Source of the DNA: Marinobacter lipolyticus
GTDB lineage: Bacteria > Pseudomonadota > Gammaproteobacteria > Pseudomonadales > Oleiphilaceae
DNA length: 64,000 nt
Direction of reading: 5' to 3'
Assembly (NCBI RefSeq): GCF_018424605.1
Contig: NZ_QTKT01000006.1
Span: forward strand, 124,001-188,000
Shown here: positions 26,757 through 35,305 of the stretch, one piece after another
How the letters are laid out: each line of letters starts with the position of its first letter
Position numbering within the stretch: the first letter of the stretch is position 1
Program-made: the position numbers and the translations under genes
Notes under the pieces: model-generated
Told to the model about the DNA's origin: nothing
Database searches by the model: none
The model's input: the letters and a program-made list of their open reading frames with translations, nothing else

Positions 26757-26943
26757 ATCCTTTCCTCCTTTGATGGCTTCGCTTATCAACTTGGCACAGG
26801 TTTTGAGAAAGCACAAACTGGCCGCGCCCCAGGGCGCTGCCGCTGTCTGTCATAAAAATCTCAAGTTATTGTTTTAACAATATAAATTTATTTTTGACGC
26901 ATCATTACGCTTTGATAAGCAAACGTACCGACGGATGGACGGC

Positions 26944-27588
26944 TCAGGTTTCGGATGCAATGTCCTGCAGGGCGCTGATCAGGGAAGCCGGCTCCTGGGC
27001 ACCGGAAATGAGGTATTTATCATTAATGATGAAGGCCGGCACGGCGGAAACGCCGGCCTGCTGGTAGCGCGCTTCGTCTTCGCGCACCTGTGCGGCGTAA
27101 TCGTCCGAGGCGAGCACCGCACGGGCGGCGGCACCATCCAGTGAGACGGTTTCCGCGCAGCGGATCAGCACGTCGGGGTCTGATACGTTCTCTGCGCGGC
27201 CGAAATAACTTTCGAACAGCGCCTTTTTCATTTCCGTCTGTTTGCCCTGTTCGCCGGCCCATTTCACCAGGCGGTGGGCGTCAAAGGTGTTGCGGGTATG
27301 GCGCTCCTGCAATTTGTCGAAGTTCAGGCCCAGGCTGTTGGCTATGGCCATCATCTGGCTCTGGTTGGCGCGCATCTCTTCTTCACTGCGGCCGTACTTG
27401 CGGCTGAGGGCGGGCAGTATTGGTTCGCCGTCGCCGGAAGGGTCGGGGTTAAGCTCGAAGGCATGCCATGCAACCGTGAACAGCATGTCGTTGCTCAGCC
27501 GCGCCATGGCCTGTTCAAGTCGGGCGTAGCCGATGGCGCACCAGGGGCACGCAATGTCGGAAACAATGTCGATCTTGATGTGGGTCAT
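26944..27588 (-). CDS. DsbA family oxidoreductase (FrnE-like)
   Basis: A 214-residue cytoplasmic thioredoxin-fold protein. The start IDIVSDIACPWCAIGYARLE shows the FrnE/2-hydroxychromene-isomerase-like DsbA branch with active-site CPWC at residues 14-17. NTFDAHRLVKWA (about 97-108) and the cis-Pro segment VSAVPAFIINDKYLISGAQ (about 180-198) are conserved. There is no signal peptide, so unlike DsbA it acts in the cytoplasm as a disulfide isomerase or glutathione-linked enzyme. It ends downstream of the rsuA gene with a 40-base gap, so both may share a transcript. Confidence 0.87.
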   Translation of the reverse strand: MTHIKIDIVSDIACPWCAIGYARLEQAMARLSNDMLFTVAWHAFELNPDPSGDGEPILPALSRKYGRSEEEMRANQSQMMAIANSLGLNFDKLQERHTRNTFDAHRLVKWAGEQGKQTEMKKALFESYFGRAENVSDPDVLIRCAETVSLDGAAARAVLASDDYAAQVREDEARYQQAGVSAVPAFIINDKYLISGAQEPASLISALQDIASET

Positions 27589-27628
27589 GACGGCTCCGCA
27601 ATGGCATGTTGAGTGAGCGTTCAGAATA

Positions 27629-28327
27629 TCACTCTGATACGCCGGCTGTCTCCTGACGGCTCAGTGGCCGGTAGGCCCCCGGCGGCAGAGTGGCATCCAG
27701 CCGGATGGCCCCCATCTGCTCACGGTGCAGCGCCGTCACGCGGTTACCAACGGCATGGAACATGCGTTTGACCTGGTGGTAGCGGCCCTCGTAGATGGTC
27801 AGCCGGGCCTCAGTGGCCGCGAGGCTCTCAAGCCGGGCCGGAGAGGTGCGCAGCTGTTCATAATTGAACCAGATACCTTCGGCAAAGCGCTGTGCGGTTT
27901 CCGGTGAGATCGGATAGGCGGTGGACACGCGGTAGATCTTGGGCAGTTTGATGCGGGGTTCGGTCAGGCGGCGCGACCAGAGGCCGTCATTGGTGAGGAT
28001 CAGCAGGCCGGTAGACGCCCGGTCGAGCCTGCCGGCGATGTGCAGGCCCGGGCGCAGGTCCGGGGCCAACAGCTCCATGACCGTGGGATGCTCGTCGTCC
28101 TCCGTGGCGCTGAGGTAGCCCGCGGGTTTGTGCAGCATCAGGTAAATTGCGGGCTCGCCCGCCTGCAGAGTCTTTCCTTCCACCACAACGCTGGCGAACC
28201 GGTCCACCTCCGTCGCCGCGTCGGTACACACCTGGCCGTTTACGGTCGCGAGGCCGGCGGCAATCAGTCTGTTGGCCTGCTTGCGGCTGACCCCGTTCTG
28301 GTTGCTGAGTATGCGTGAAAGTTTCAT
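27629..28327 (-). CDS. rsuA: 16S rRNA pseudouridine 516 synthase RsuA-like
   Basis: A 232-residue RNA-modifying enzyme. The N-terminal S4 RNA-binding domain spans about 1-50 (KLSRILSNQNGVSRKQANRLI). The catalytic domain has the invariant Asp102 in GRLDRASTGLLILTNDG. KIYRV (about 130) and GRYHQVKRMF (about 181-190) are the other family blocks. RsuA makes pseudouridine 516 in 16S rRNA; the closely related RluE and RluF cannot be fully excluded, but length and order of motifs favour RsuA. The ATG start is the first residue of the S4 domain. Confidence 0.85.
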   Translation of the reverse strand: MKLSRILSNQNGVSRKQANRLIAAGLATVNGQVCTDAATEVDRFASVVVEGKTLQAGEPAIYLMLHKPAGYLSATEDDEHPTVMELLAPDLRPGLHIAGRLDRASTGLLILTNDGLWSRRLTEPRIKLPKIYRVSTAYPISPETAQRFAEGIWFNYEQLRTSPARLESLAATEARLTIYEGRYHQVKRMFHAVGNRVTALHREQMGAIRLDATLPPGAYRPLSRQETAGVSE

Positions 28328-28478
28328 TGTGCTGATGATAGCGGTTCCGCCGGAACGCGCACAGTGAAAGTGATTGACCGTCTGTGCCGGCAGCGAAAGC
28401 GTTCCTCTGTACCTGTATTGTTTGCCTGCTAACTACTAAAGTTGGCGGTTGTCTCTTTGTTTTTTGTTGGTGGATGTT

Positions 28479-29381
28479 ATGCGGTCACTTTTCTTCACCT
28501 ACCTGGTTCCGGCCCTGTTCGTCTGGCTCTGGAGTACGGGGTTCATCGGTGCCAAGTACGGCCTGCCGTACGCTGAACCCTTTACCCTGCTGCTGATCCG
28601 CATGCTGATAACCCTGGTGCTGTTGGCGGGGCTGGCCCGGTTGCTGAAAACCCGCTGGCCGGGCTGGCGGGGCGCCGGGCATCTGGCGGTCACCGGCCTG
28701 CTGGTTCATGGCTGCTATCTGGGCGGGGTCTACTATGCTATTCAGGGTGGCATGCCTTCCGGCATTGTATCGCTCATTGTGGGGCTGCAGCCACTGGTGA
28801 CTGCAGCGGCGGCCGTGGTGTTTCTGCGCGAAGGGGTATCCGGGCGCCAGTGGCTGGGGTTGTTGCTGGGGCTGGTGGGCGTGACTCTGGTGTTGATGGA
28901 GAAATTCACCGGTGACCCGGGCGATACCTCCGGTTTTCCCTTGTGGACGCTGGTCTGGGCCTTTTTTTCGCTGGCCGGCATCTCGCTGGGTACCGTCTAT
29001 CAGAAGCGCCATGGCACCCAGGCGGATCTGGTGGCCGGAACGTTGATCCAGTACAGCGCGGCGTCGGTGCTTTTTGCCATCGGTGCGTTTGCGTTGGAAT
29101 CCCGGGAAGTGGACTGGACACTTCAGTTACAGCTGTCCATGGCCTGGCTGGTTCTGGGTGTGTCCATTGGTGCCATCCTGTTGCTGATGTGGCTGATCCG
29201 CCGGGGTGCCGCGTCCCAGGTGGCCAGCCTGTTTTATCTGGTGCCGCCGGTCACCGCGCTGGAAGCGTTCTGGCTGTTCGACGAGCGTCTGGGCGTGCTG
29301 GCCATGGCCGGTGGTTTGGTTTCGATCACCGGGGTTGCACTGGTGGTCACTCGCAAGGCCGTCCATGGCGGCCGGCAATAG
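28479..29381 (+). CDS. EamA/DMT superfamily transporter
   Basis: A 300-residue inner-membrane protein with ten hydrophobic segments in two EamA repeats. The first repeat starts LVPALFVWLWSTGFIGAKYGLPYAEP (about 6-31); the second starts near residue 150 (LVWAFFSLAGISLGTVYQKR). The junction GVTLVLMEKF is typical of RhtA/YdcZ-like exporters. Likely substrates are amino acids or other small metabolites exported with the proton gradient, but none can be assigned. The ATG at 28479 follows TGGATGTT; an upstream alternative start at 28449 would add ten residues. It is followed by a lipid-kinase gene. Confidence 0.85.
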   Translation: MRSLFFTYLVPALFVWLWSTGFIGAKYGLPYAEPFTLLLIRMLITLVLLAGLARLLKTRWPGWRGAGHLAVTGLLVHGCYLGGVYYAIQGGMPSGIVSLIVGLQPLVTAAAAVVFLREGVSGRQWLGLLLGLVGVTLVLMEKFTGDPGDTSGFPLWTLVWAFFSLAGISLGTVYQKRHGTQADLVAGTLIQYSAASVLFAIGAFALESREVDWTLQLQLSMAWLVLGVSIGAILLLMWLIRRGAASQVASLFYLVPPVTALEAFWLFDERLGVLAMAGGLVSITGVALVVTRKAVHGGRQ

Positions 29382-29477
29382 CCGTTTTTATCCGAACGGT
29401 AATCCCTCCCGACAGGACGCGACACCGGCTTTGGGGTAAGGTTGCTAGCAACTGCGATACAGAAGGAAACACAGGGA

Positions 29478-30365
29478 ATGAGCTATTGGCTGGTGGCGAA
29501 CCCCAAGGCCGGTGACGGGCAGCGAGGTCGGGAATTCTGGCTGGAACAGCTTGCCGCAGCGGGTATTCACGATCCGCAGTGTCAGGACTTCGATCAGCAG
29601 GACTGGGCCGGGCAGGTGCAGCCGGATGATGTAGTGATGGTGGCCGGCGGTGATGGTTCCGTGAACATGGGCGCGCGCCTGTGCCTGGCGCGGAAGGCGG
29701 TTCTGGCCGTGTTGCCCTCGGGCACCGCCAATGATTTTGCCCGCAATCTGGACCTGCCCGAGCAGCCAGAGGCCCTGTGCGAGCTGATCCACGAAGGCCC
29801 GGTACAGACCGTGGATGTTGCGGAATTCGAGCAGCGGCTGTTTCTCAATGTGGCCCACATCGGATTGGGTACTGCGCCGGTGTGCGAAGCGGACGACACC
29901 AGCAAGAAGTGGTTCGGCCGCTTCAGTTATGGGCTGGGACTGTTGCGCAAACTCAGTGAGAAGCGGGGATTTCACGCCGAGATACGCTGTGACAAGGGCC
30001 GGGTGAGCGGGCGGTGGCTGTCTATCGCCATTGCCAACGGCGCCTTTTTCGGCGGCGGCAATGAGATACCGGAAGCCTGTGCCACCGATGGACAGCTTGA
30101 AGTTGTGGCGGTGCGCCCCAGGCCGCTGTTCCAGTTGTTGCTGACGGCATTGATGCTACGCTTCACGCGGAAATCGCCCCGCCGCACCAGTACGGTGGTG
30201 CACCTTAAAGGCAGCCGCTGCAGCGTGATTACCCGCAAGCCGAAAACGGTGACCGCCGATGGCGATGTGGCGACCAGGACGCCGCTCGAGGTGGTGTGCC
30301 GGCAACAGGTTCTGCGGGTTATCGGGCGCCAGGTGGTGGCCGCCGACGGCTCAGCCCAGCAGTAG
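29478..30365 (+). CDS. Diacylglycerol kinase-family lipid kinase (YegS/DagK-like)
   Basis: A 295-residue enzyme of the DAGK catalytic family. It contains NPKAGDGQRG (about 8-17), the nucleotide-binding MVAGGDGSVN (about 55-64) and the LPSGTANDFARNL block (about 80-92). The conserved C-terminal G-x-x-x-x-G-G-N-E motif appears as NGAFFGGGNEIPEAC (about 185-199). These kinases phosphorylate diacylglycerol, phosphatidylglycerol or related lipids at the inner membrane. The ATG at 29478 follows GGGA. Its last 15 bases overlap the end of the convergent DUF4112 gene. Confidence 0.88.
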   Translation: MSYWLVANPKAGDGQRGREFWLEQLAAAGIHDPQCQDFDQQDWAGQVQPDDVVMVAGGDGSVNMGARLCLARKAVLAVLPSGTANDFARNLDLPEQPEALCELIHEGPVQTVDVAEFEQRLFLNVAHIGLGTAPVCEADDTSKKWFGRFSYGLGLLRKLSEKRGFHAEIRCDKGRVSGRWLSIAIANGAFFGGGNEIPEACATDGQLEVVAVRPRPLFQLLLTALMLRFTRKSPRRTSTVVHLKGSRCSVITRKPKTVTADGDVATRTPLEVVCRQQVLRVIGRQVVAADGSAQQ

Positions 30366-30833
30366 CGGAATCACCAGCCCGGTGACCACCGCAAGCACAA
30401 TAATCAGGAAAATCAGCTGCTTCCACGGGAAGCGTGGTTTTTCTTCGATTTGCAGTTCTTTCTCCAGATGCTCCCTCAGCAGGCGGGTGTTACGGGTGTT
30501 GGCCTTGTAGACGATGTCAAAGGCATCGCCGACGACCGGCACCATGCCCCCGAAGGTTTCCACCAGCATATTCTTGACCATGTGGGTTTGGACGCTGGTG
30601 CTGGCGCCGGCACGGTGAGCTTCCAGCAGCACGTACAGTGACAGCAGCAGCCCGATGACATCGCCCACCACCGGCAGCAGCCCGATAATCGGGTCGAGAC
30701 CGAGACGGATTCTGGTGAACGGGATGCGGATGGCGGTATCCGTCAGGCGCGAGAATCGGTCCAGGCGTGCAAGCGTTGCCCGTTGACGCGCTCTCAGGTC
30801 GGTGGTCTGTGCCGCGCTGTCGCCATTGCTCAT
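30351..30833 (-). CDS. DUF4112 domain membrane protein
   Basis: A 160-residue protein with the DUF4112 pattern: a basic amphipathic N-terminus, then PFTRIRLGLDPIIGLLPVVGDVIGLLL (about 40-65), GGMVPVVGDAFDIVYKAN (about 95-112) and a final membrane helix (about 135-158). The paired G-x-x-P-V-V-G-D motifs are diagnostic. Function is unknown. The ATG at 30833 with AGGA upstream is chosen; a GTG at 30896 overlaps the GMC stop as GTGA and could give a 21-residue longer, translationally coupled form. It is the downstream partner of the GMC oxidoreductase gene. Confidence 0.8.
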   Translation of the reverse strand: MSNGDSAAQTTDLRARQRATLARLDRFSRLTDTAIRIPFTRIRLGLDPIIGLLPVVGDVIGLLLSLYVLLEAHRAGASTSVQTHMVKNMLVETFGGMVPVVGDAFDIVYKANTRNTRLLREHLEKELQIEEKPRFPWKQLIFLIIVLAVVTGLVIPLLLG

Positions 30834-30892
30834 GGTGCTGTCTTCCTGCAGTAAAGTCCCCGTGTCGGGCCAGGTCATACTAACCCGCCGGC

Positions 30893-32392
30893 TCACTCGC
30901 CAGCCAGTATCCAGGCCGCTGCTTTTTCCGCAATCATCAACGTGGGTGAGTTGGTGTTGCCACTGGTGATGGTCGGCATGACCCCGGCATCCACCACACG
31001 CAGGCCGGATACTCCCCGTACCCTGAGGTGGGGATCGACCACTGCCATGGGGTCATCGGCCCGACCCATGCGGGTGGTGCCCACAGGGTGGAAGATGGTG
31101 GTGCCAATATCTCCGGCCAGACGAGCCAGCTCGTCGTCGCTCTGGAATTGGACGCCGGGCTTGTACTCCTCGGGTTGGTAGCAGGCAAAGGCAGGTTGCC
31201 CGGCGATGCGGCGGGTAACCCGCAGCGAGTCTGCGGCCACTTTGCGATCTTCCGCGGTGCTCAGGTAATTAGGCGCAATAGCGGGCGCGTCCTCGGGGTT
31301 GGCGCTGCGAATGCGTACGGTGCCGCGACTGGTCGGGTTGAGGTTGCATACGCTGGCGGTGATCGCCGGGAAGTCGTGCAGCGGCTGGCCAAAGGCGTCG
31401 AGGCTCAACGGTTGGACGTGGTACTGGATGTTGGCGTAGCGGTATTCGGCAAGGTTTTCCCCCACCCCGGGGAGGTCCTGCACCACGGGGATTCCATGCT
31501 GCTCCAGCAGCTCCGAGGGGCCGATCCCGGAAAGCTGCAGCAGTTGTGGCGAGCCGATGGCCCCTGCGCTCAGCAGCACCTCCCGGCTGGCGTGCACCAC
31601 GACCTCACTCTGGCCCTGACGGGCCACCCGCACACCGGTGCAGCGGGCGCCACCGGTTGTTCCGGCATCCATGACCAGCCCAAGCACCCGGGTTGAATGC
31701 CAGACGGTGAGGTTGGGACGCTTCGCGGCTTTGCGGAGAAACGCTTTGGAGGTATTCCAGCGCCACCCCGACCGTTGGTTGACCTCGAAATAGTCGACGC
31801 CCTCATTGTCGCCGCGGTTGAAATCCCGGGTGCGGGGGACGCCCGCCTGCACCGCCGCGGCGGCGAAATCCTCAAGCACCTGCCAGCTCAGGCGCTGATG
31901 CTCCACCCGCCATTCCCCGCCGTGCCCGTGGAACCGGTGATGATCCGGATCCGCATCACCACCTTCGTCCATCCGGTAATGGTCTTCATGGCGCATGAAG
32001 TCGGGCAGACAGTTGTCCCAGCGCCAGGCGTCCTCTCCGGTGACCTCTGCCCAGTGATCGTAATCGCGGCGCTGGCCGCGGATATAGAGCATGCCATTGA
32101 TACTGGAGCACCCGCCCAGGGTCTTGCCACGGGGGTAGATCAGCGAGCGACCGTTGAGCCCCGGCACAGGTTCGGTGCGAAATCGCCAGTCAGTGCGCGG
32201 ATTGTCGATGCAGTACAGATACCCCACGGGAATGTGGATCCAGTGGTAATTGTCGCGACCGCCTGCTTCGATCAGCAGTACCCGATGGTTCGGGTTGATG
32301 CTGAGGCGGTCGGCCAGCAGGCAGCCAGCGGTTCCGGCACCCACGATGATGAAATCGAACGGCCCGGTCGTCGGGCTTGGGCTGTCAGTCAT
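30893..32392 (-). CDS. GMC family oxidoreductase (choline dehydrogenase-like)
   Basis: A 499-residue FAD enzyme. The Rossmann motif GAGTAGCLLADRLS starts at residue 18, and the second FAD motif PRGKTLGGCSSINGMLYIRGQ lies at about 86-106. The catalytic-site block FHPVGTTRMG is near 433-442 and the C-terminal Asn in TSGNTNSPTLMIAEKAA is conserved. It matches BetA and AlkJ-like alcohol dehydrogenases about equally; there is no BetB aldehyde dehydrogenase or BetI next to it, so a broad alcohol or polyol substrate is possible. It feeds electrons to the respiratory chain. The start codon lies within the palindrome-rich leader at 32395-32404. Confidence 0.88.
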   Translation of the reverse strand: MTDSPSPTTGPFDFIIVGAGTAGCLLADRLSINPNHRVLLIEAGGRDNYHWIHIPVGYLYCIDNPRTDWRFRTEPVPGLNGRSLIYPRGKTLGGCSSINGMLYIRGQRRDYDHWAEVTGEDAWRWDNCLPDFMRHEDHYRMDEGGDADPDHHRFHGHGGEWRVEHQRLSWQVLEDFAAAAVQAGVPRTRDFNRGDNEGVDYFEVNQRSGWRWNTSKAFLRKAAKRPNLTVWHSTRVLGLVMDAGTTGGARCTGVRVARQGQSEVVVHASREVLLSAGAIGSPQLLQLSGIGPSELLEQHGIPVVQDLPGVGENLAEYRYANIQYHVQPLSLDAFGQPLHDFPAITASVCNLNPTSRGTVRIRSANPEDAPAIAPNYLSTAEDRKVAADSLRVTRRIAGQPAFACYQPEEYKPGVQFQSDDELARLAGDIGTTIFHPVGTTRMGRADDPMAVVDPHLRVRGVSGLRVVDAGVMPTITSGNTNSPTLMIAEKAAAWILAGE

Positions 32393-32644
32393 GTTGGTTA
32401 ACCAGGTTGTTTTTGTTCTGTTGGTACAAACGTTTTAACTGAAATTACGCTCCAGCGCATCCCGGCGCTGACAATTTATGCCTCCGCCCGTGGGATACGT
32501 TTTGTCACTGAAATTTCTCCGCGAACCGGTAATCTGATGACTGGCATAAACGACCAGTTTCAGTGGCAATTTGTGACAGAGTGTCGCTTTCACAACTACC
32601 TGCTGAGTTCAACCAACGAATTCTGGACAAGGACACGAACAATA

Positions 32645-33439
32645 ATGGTTACCCTGATGAAATCACTCGTTGCCGGGGCGCTGAGAAACGCAGCCCTGGG
32701 CTCTCTTCTCGTTCTGCTTTCCGGTGGCGGGGCGCTGGTGAACGCGTCGGAACGGCTGTACATCTTTACCGAGAACTATCCCCCCTACAACCAGTCCGCC
32801 ACCGGCAAGGGCTTTGCCCACAACGAGGACGACATCACCGGCATTTGCAGTGAGATGGTGAAGGCCATGCTGGCGCGGGTCGACTACGACTACGTGATGA
32901 AAATGCGTGACTGGAGTTACGCTTATGACTGGGTCCAGGGTCGTGAGAACCACGGCCTGTTCTGCACCGCCCGTACCGAGCAGCGGGAGTCCCAGTTTCA
33001 GTGGGTGGGACCGCTGGCGCCCATCCAGTGGACATTGTTTGCGGCACCGGGCTCCGATATCACGCTGGACTCACTGGAAGACGCCAAGGGGTATCGCATC
33101 GCCGGTTACAAGGGCGATGTCATGTCCGATTATCTGGTTCGCCAGGGGTTTGATGTGGTGATGAGCATCTCCGGAGACGTTAACCCTCGGCGTCTCACTC
33201 TGGGTGAGGCCGATCTGTGGGTAACGGACGGGCTCGTCGGGCCACTGGTCGCCGAGCAGGAACACGGCATTTCCGGCCTGGTGCCGGTGCTGGTCTTCCG
33301 CGAAACCCCCATGTATCTCGCGCTGAGCAATGAGACCAATCCGGCAATCGTGACCGCCCTGCAAGGAGCACTCGATGAAGCCCGACGCTCGGGAGAGCTG
33401 GATGGGCTGGTCAGCCGCTCGGCACCGCCGGGGGAATGA
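32645..33439 (+). CDS. Periplasmic solute-binding-like protein (SBP_bac_3 family)
   Basis: A 264-residue secreted protein. A signal peptide (about 1-35, ending ALVNASE) precedes RLYIFTENYPPYNQS, the standard start of an extracellular solute-binding domain. GICSEMVKAMLARVDYDY and the hinge segment GYRIAGYKGDVMSDYLVRQGF (about 154-174) follow the type-3 pattern. The expected arginine that binds an amino-acid carboxylate is not obvious, and no ABC permease or ATPase is adjacent. It may be an orphan sensor or feed a distant transporter. The ATG at 32645 follows AGGA; the upstream frame from 32537 is unsupported. Confidence 0.8.
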   Translation: MVTLMKSLVAGALRNAALGSLLVLLSGGGALVNASERLYIFTENYPPYNQSATGKGFAHNEDDITGICSEMVKAMLARVDYDYVMKMRDWSYAYDWVQGRENHGLFCTARTEQRESQFQWVGPLAPIQWTLFAAPGSDITLDSLEDAKGYRIAGYKGDVMSDYLVRQGFDVVMSISGDVNPRRLTLGEADLWVTDGLVGPLVAEQEHGISGLVPVLVFRETPMYLALSNETNPAIVTALQGALDEARRSGELDGLVSRSAPPGE

Positions 33440-33457
33440 AATACGTTGTGAAATTGC

Positions 33458-33508
33458 CGATCCTCGTATAGAACTTACAGGGTAGCTCCAACTTTCTTAC
33501 GAGGATCG
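33458..33508 (+). promoter_or_regulatory. Inverted repeat that can mask the ribosome-binding site of the next gene
   Basis: CGATCCTCGTA (33458-33468) pairs perfectly over 11 bp with TACGAGGATCG (33498-33508), across a 29-base spacer. The right arm contains the GAGG Shine-Dalgarno of the gene starting at 33512, so the stem would block initiation. No T tract follows, which argues against a terminator. Confidence 0.55.
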
Positions 33509-33511
33509 CCA

Positions 33512-33751
33512 ATGGCTTTTTCACCCGAGTATCTTGCTGAACTGAACCTGCTGGCCCAGTTCCAGTCCACCTCGGCACAGGAGGGCATCAAGGTGCACCA
33601 GCATTCCGCCCCGGAGGCGTCTGTGAAGGCTGCGGAGCGCCTGCATCAGAAAGGGTTGATCACCCAGAAAGACGGTGGCTACCTGACAGCACTCGGCAGT
33701 GAGGCGGTGGAGCTCACCCAGAAGCTGCAGTCCATCCTGGCAAGCCGCTGA
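33512..33751 (+). CDS. TIGR02647 family protein
   Basis: A 79-residue protein with the start FSPEYLAELNLLAQFQ and the winged-helix-like pattern HSAPEASVKAAERLHQKGLITQKDGGYLT-ALGSEA typical of TIGR02647, found in gammaproteobacteria and of unknown function. The last part (GYLTALGSEAVE) looks like a wing of a small DNA-binding winged helix, so a transcriptional or nucleoid role is possible. It has a GAGG Shine-Dalgarno that lies in a perfect 11-bp hairpin. It converges with the DUF2244 gene. Confidence 0.85.
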   Translation: MAFSPEYLAELNLLAQFQSTSAQEGIKVHQHSAPEASVKAAERLHQKGLITQKDGGYLTALGSEAVELTQKLQSILASR

Positions 33752-33769
33752 GTGGTTCAGGCCCTGGGG

Positions 33770-34282
33770 TCAGTACCACAAACCATGGTCGGAAGCCGGC
33801 CTCTGCCGTTCCAGCATAACGCCTTTGCCCTCCAGAATACGTAACAGGATCTGGGTGTCTTCCACGTTCAGGAAGCTACCCAGGGCCACGTCCTCCCCCC
33901 GATGGCTGATGAACAGTTTCGGTGGGGTAAAGCCGTGGCGTGGCAACTTGACCTGGACCCGGGTATAGGCACGGGGGAACCGCCACTCCCGTTGCTTGGT
34001 TCTGCGTCCTTTCTCCAGGGTGACCGACTCCGCCGTGACGATCAGAACCTCCTGGGCCTGGCAGGCCCGGGAGGTCAGGTAGATACCGGCTGCGAGCGCC
34101 AACAGTTCCAGCCCGGCGAAGGGCACGATTACCCAGGCACCGGCCAGTGCCATGCCGACCGATATCACCAATGACACCGCAAACAGTGCCATCCAGATAC
34201 GCAGGTTGCCGGCCCAGCTCAGTGAGCGGTTGGGGGTGAGCAGCAGGCGCATGCCTTGCTCACAGTGCAGGTGCTCTACCAT
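33770..34282 (-). CDS. DUF2244 domain membrane protein
   Basis: A 170-residue inner-membrane protein. The start MRLLLTPNRSLSWAGN matches DUF2244, followed by two helices at about 28-45 and 47-70 and a cytoplasmic domain rich in basic residues with GRRTKQREWRFPRAYTRV (about 92-109) and ISHRGEDVALGSFLNVED (about 124-141). Some alphaproteobacterial relatives are encoded near cytochrome oxidase assembly genes, but here context is unhelpful. Divergent from mtgA. Confidence 0.82.
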   Translation of the reverse strand: MVEHLHCEQGMRLLLTPNRSLSWAGNLRIWMALFAVSLVISVGMALAGAWVIVPFAGLELLALAAGIYLTSRACQAQEVLIVTAESVTLEKGRRTKQREWRFPRAYTRVQVKLPRHGFTPPKLFISHRGEDVALGSFLNVEDTQILLRILEGKGVMLERQRPASDHGLWY

Positions 34283-34438
34283 TCGCCTGACCCCGATGCG
34301 GGTATGATGTGACTATACGACGACGGCCCCGGTGCCGATGAGTGAACCTTATCTGACGAAGCCGTAATTCAAACGGGGCGCGGTAAACGACATACTTGTC
34401 TCTTCCAAGCATAGTTGCAGGTGCAGGGGAGTTCCCGT

Positions 34439-35134
34439 TTGGCCAAGAAATCGTTTCCATGCCGCCTTGGTGGTTATATTGCGTGGTCTGTTGCAGGATT
34501 GCTGGCGCTGGTCGTGGCAACGTTGTTGCTCATGAGATTCGTGAATCCCCCCACCTCCGCGTTCATGCTGGCGCACTGCCTGAGCTCGGAAGATGCCAGG
34601 GTGCATTACCAGTGGGTCGACTACCGGCGAATTTCCAAATGGATGCCACTGGCGGTGGTTGCCAGTGAAGATCAGCGTTTTCCGACCCATTGGGGCGTCG
34701 ATTTCGCCGCCATCGGCAAGGCGTTGGAGGAATACCGGGCGGGCGAAGGGCTGCGGGGCGCCAGTACCATTACCCAGCAGACCGCAAAAAACCTGTTTCT
34801 CTGGAATGACCGCAGTTTCGTACGCAAAACCCTGGAAGCCGGGCTGGCTCTGGGGCTTGAGACCTTCTGGTCAAAGCAGCGCATCCTTGAGGTCTACCTC
34901 AACATCGCCGAGTTCGGCCCCGGCATCTATGGCGTGGAGGCGGCCAGCCGCGCCTATTTCGGTGTCAGCGCCCGCGATCTTTCCCGCTCCCAGGCAGCGC
35001 GACTGGCGGCGGTGCTGCCGAATCCGAAGGTACTCCGCGCCGGCGATCCGTCGCCGTATGTCTGGGAGCGGGCGGCCTGGGTTCAGCGGCAGATGCAGCA
35101 GCTGAACGGGCCGGGTTATCTGCAGGGGCTGTAG
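34439..35134 (+). CDS. mtgA: Monofunctional biosynthetic peptidoglycan transglycosylase
   Basis: A 231-residue inner-membrane glycosyltransferase (GT51) that polymerises lipid II. One N-terminal helix (about 12-32) anchors it. Catalytic Glu77 lies in [33 protein letters not shown] (about 103-119) and the second Glu in [15 protein letters not shown] (about 144-158) match MtgA and the PBP1 GT domains. There is no transpeptidase domain. The TTG at 34439 is preferred because it gives the usual MAKK start with GGGGAG upstream; other in-frame starts lie at 34415 (TTG) and 34421 (GTG). It is a single unit divergent from the DUF2244 gene. Confidence 0.92.
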   Translation: MAKKSFPCRLGGYIAWSVAGLLALVVATLLLMRFVNPPTSAFMLAHCLSSEDARVHYQWVDYRRISKWMPLAVVASEDQRFPTHWGVDFAAIGKALEEYRAGEGLRGASTITQQTAKNLFLWNDRSFVRKTLEAGLALGLETFWSKQRILEVYLNIAEFGPGIYGVEAASRAYFGVSARDLSRSQAARLAAVLPNPKVLRAGDPSPYVWERAAWVQRQMQQLNGPGYLQGL

Positions 35135-35305
35135 CGGAACCCCACGCACAGGTAACGAAATCGATACAGTGATTTTCTGGCACTGTGGCACTCTGAGCGA
35201 ACGGGAGTCGCACCACCGGATGCGTAGTGTACGGATACCTGTCCGTGGATCGGCTCTGCTAGAGTAACTCGGTATCCCGTCTCTGCTAAAGGATCTGCGT
35301 TCGTT

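Noticed and set aside
29370-29390. Terminator-like CGGC-AATA-GCCG followed by TTTTT after the EamA gene
   Set aside because: A four-base stem is too weak to call.
32395-32404. TGGTTAACCA palindrome at the start of the GMC oxidoreductase gene
   Set aside because: Ten bases with no partner site or known regulator gene nearby; recorded only as a possible operator.
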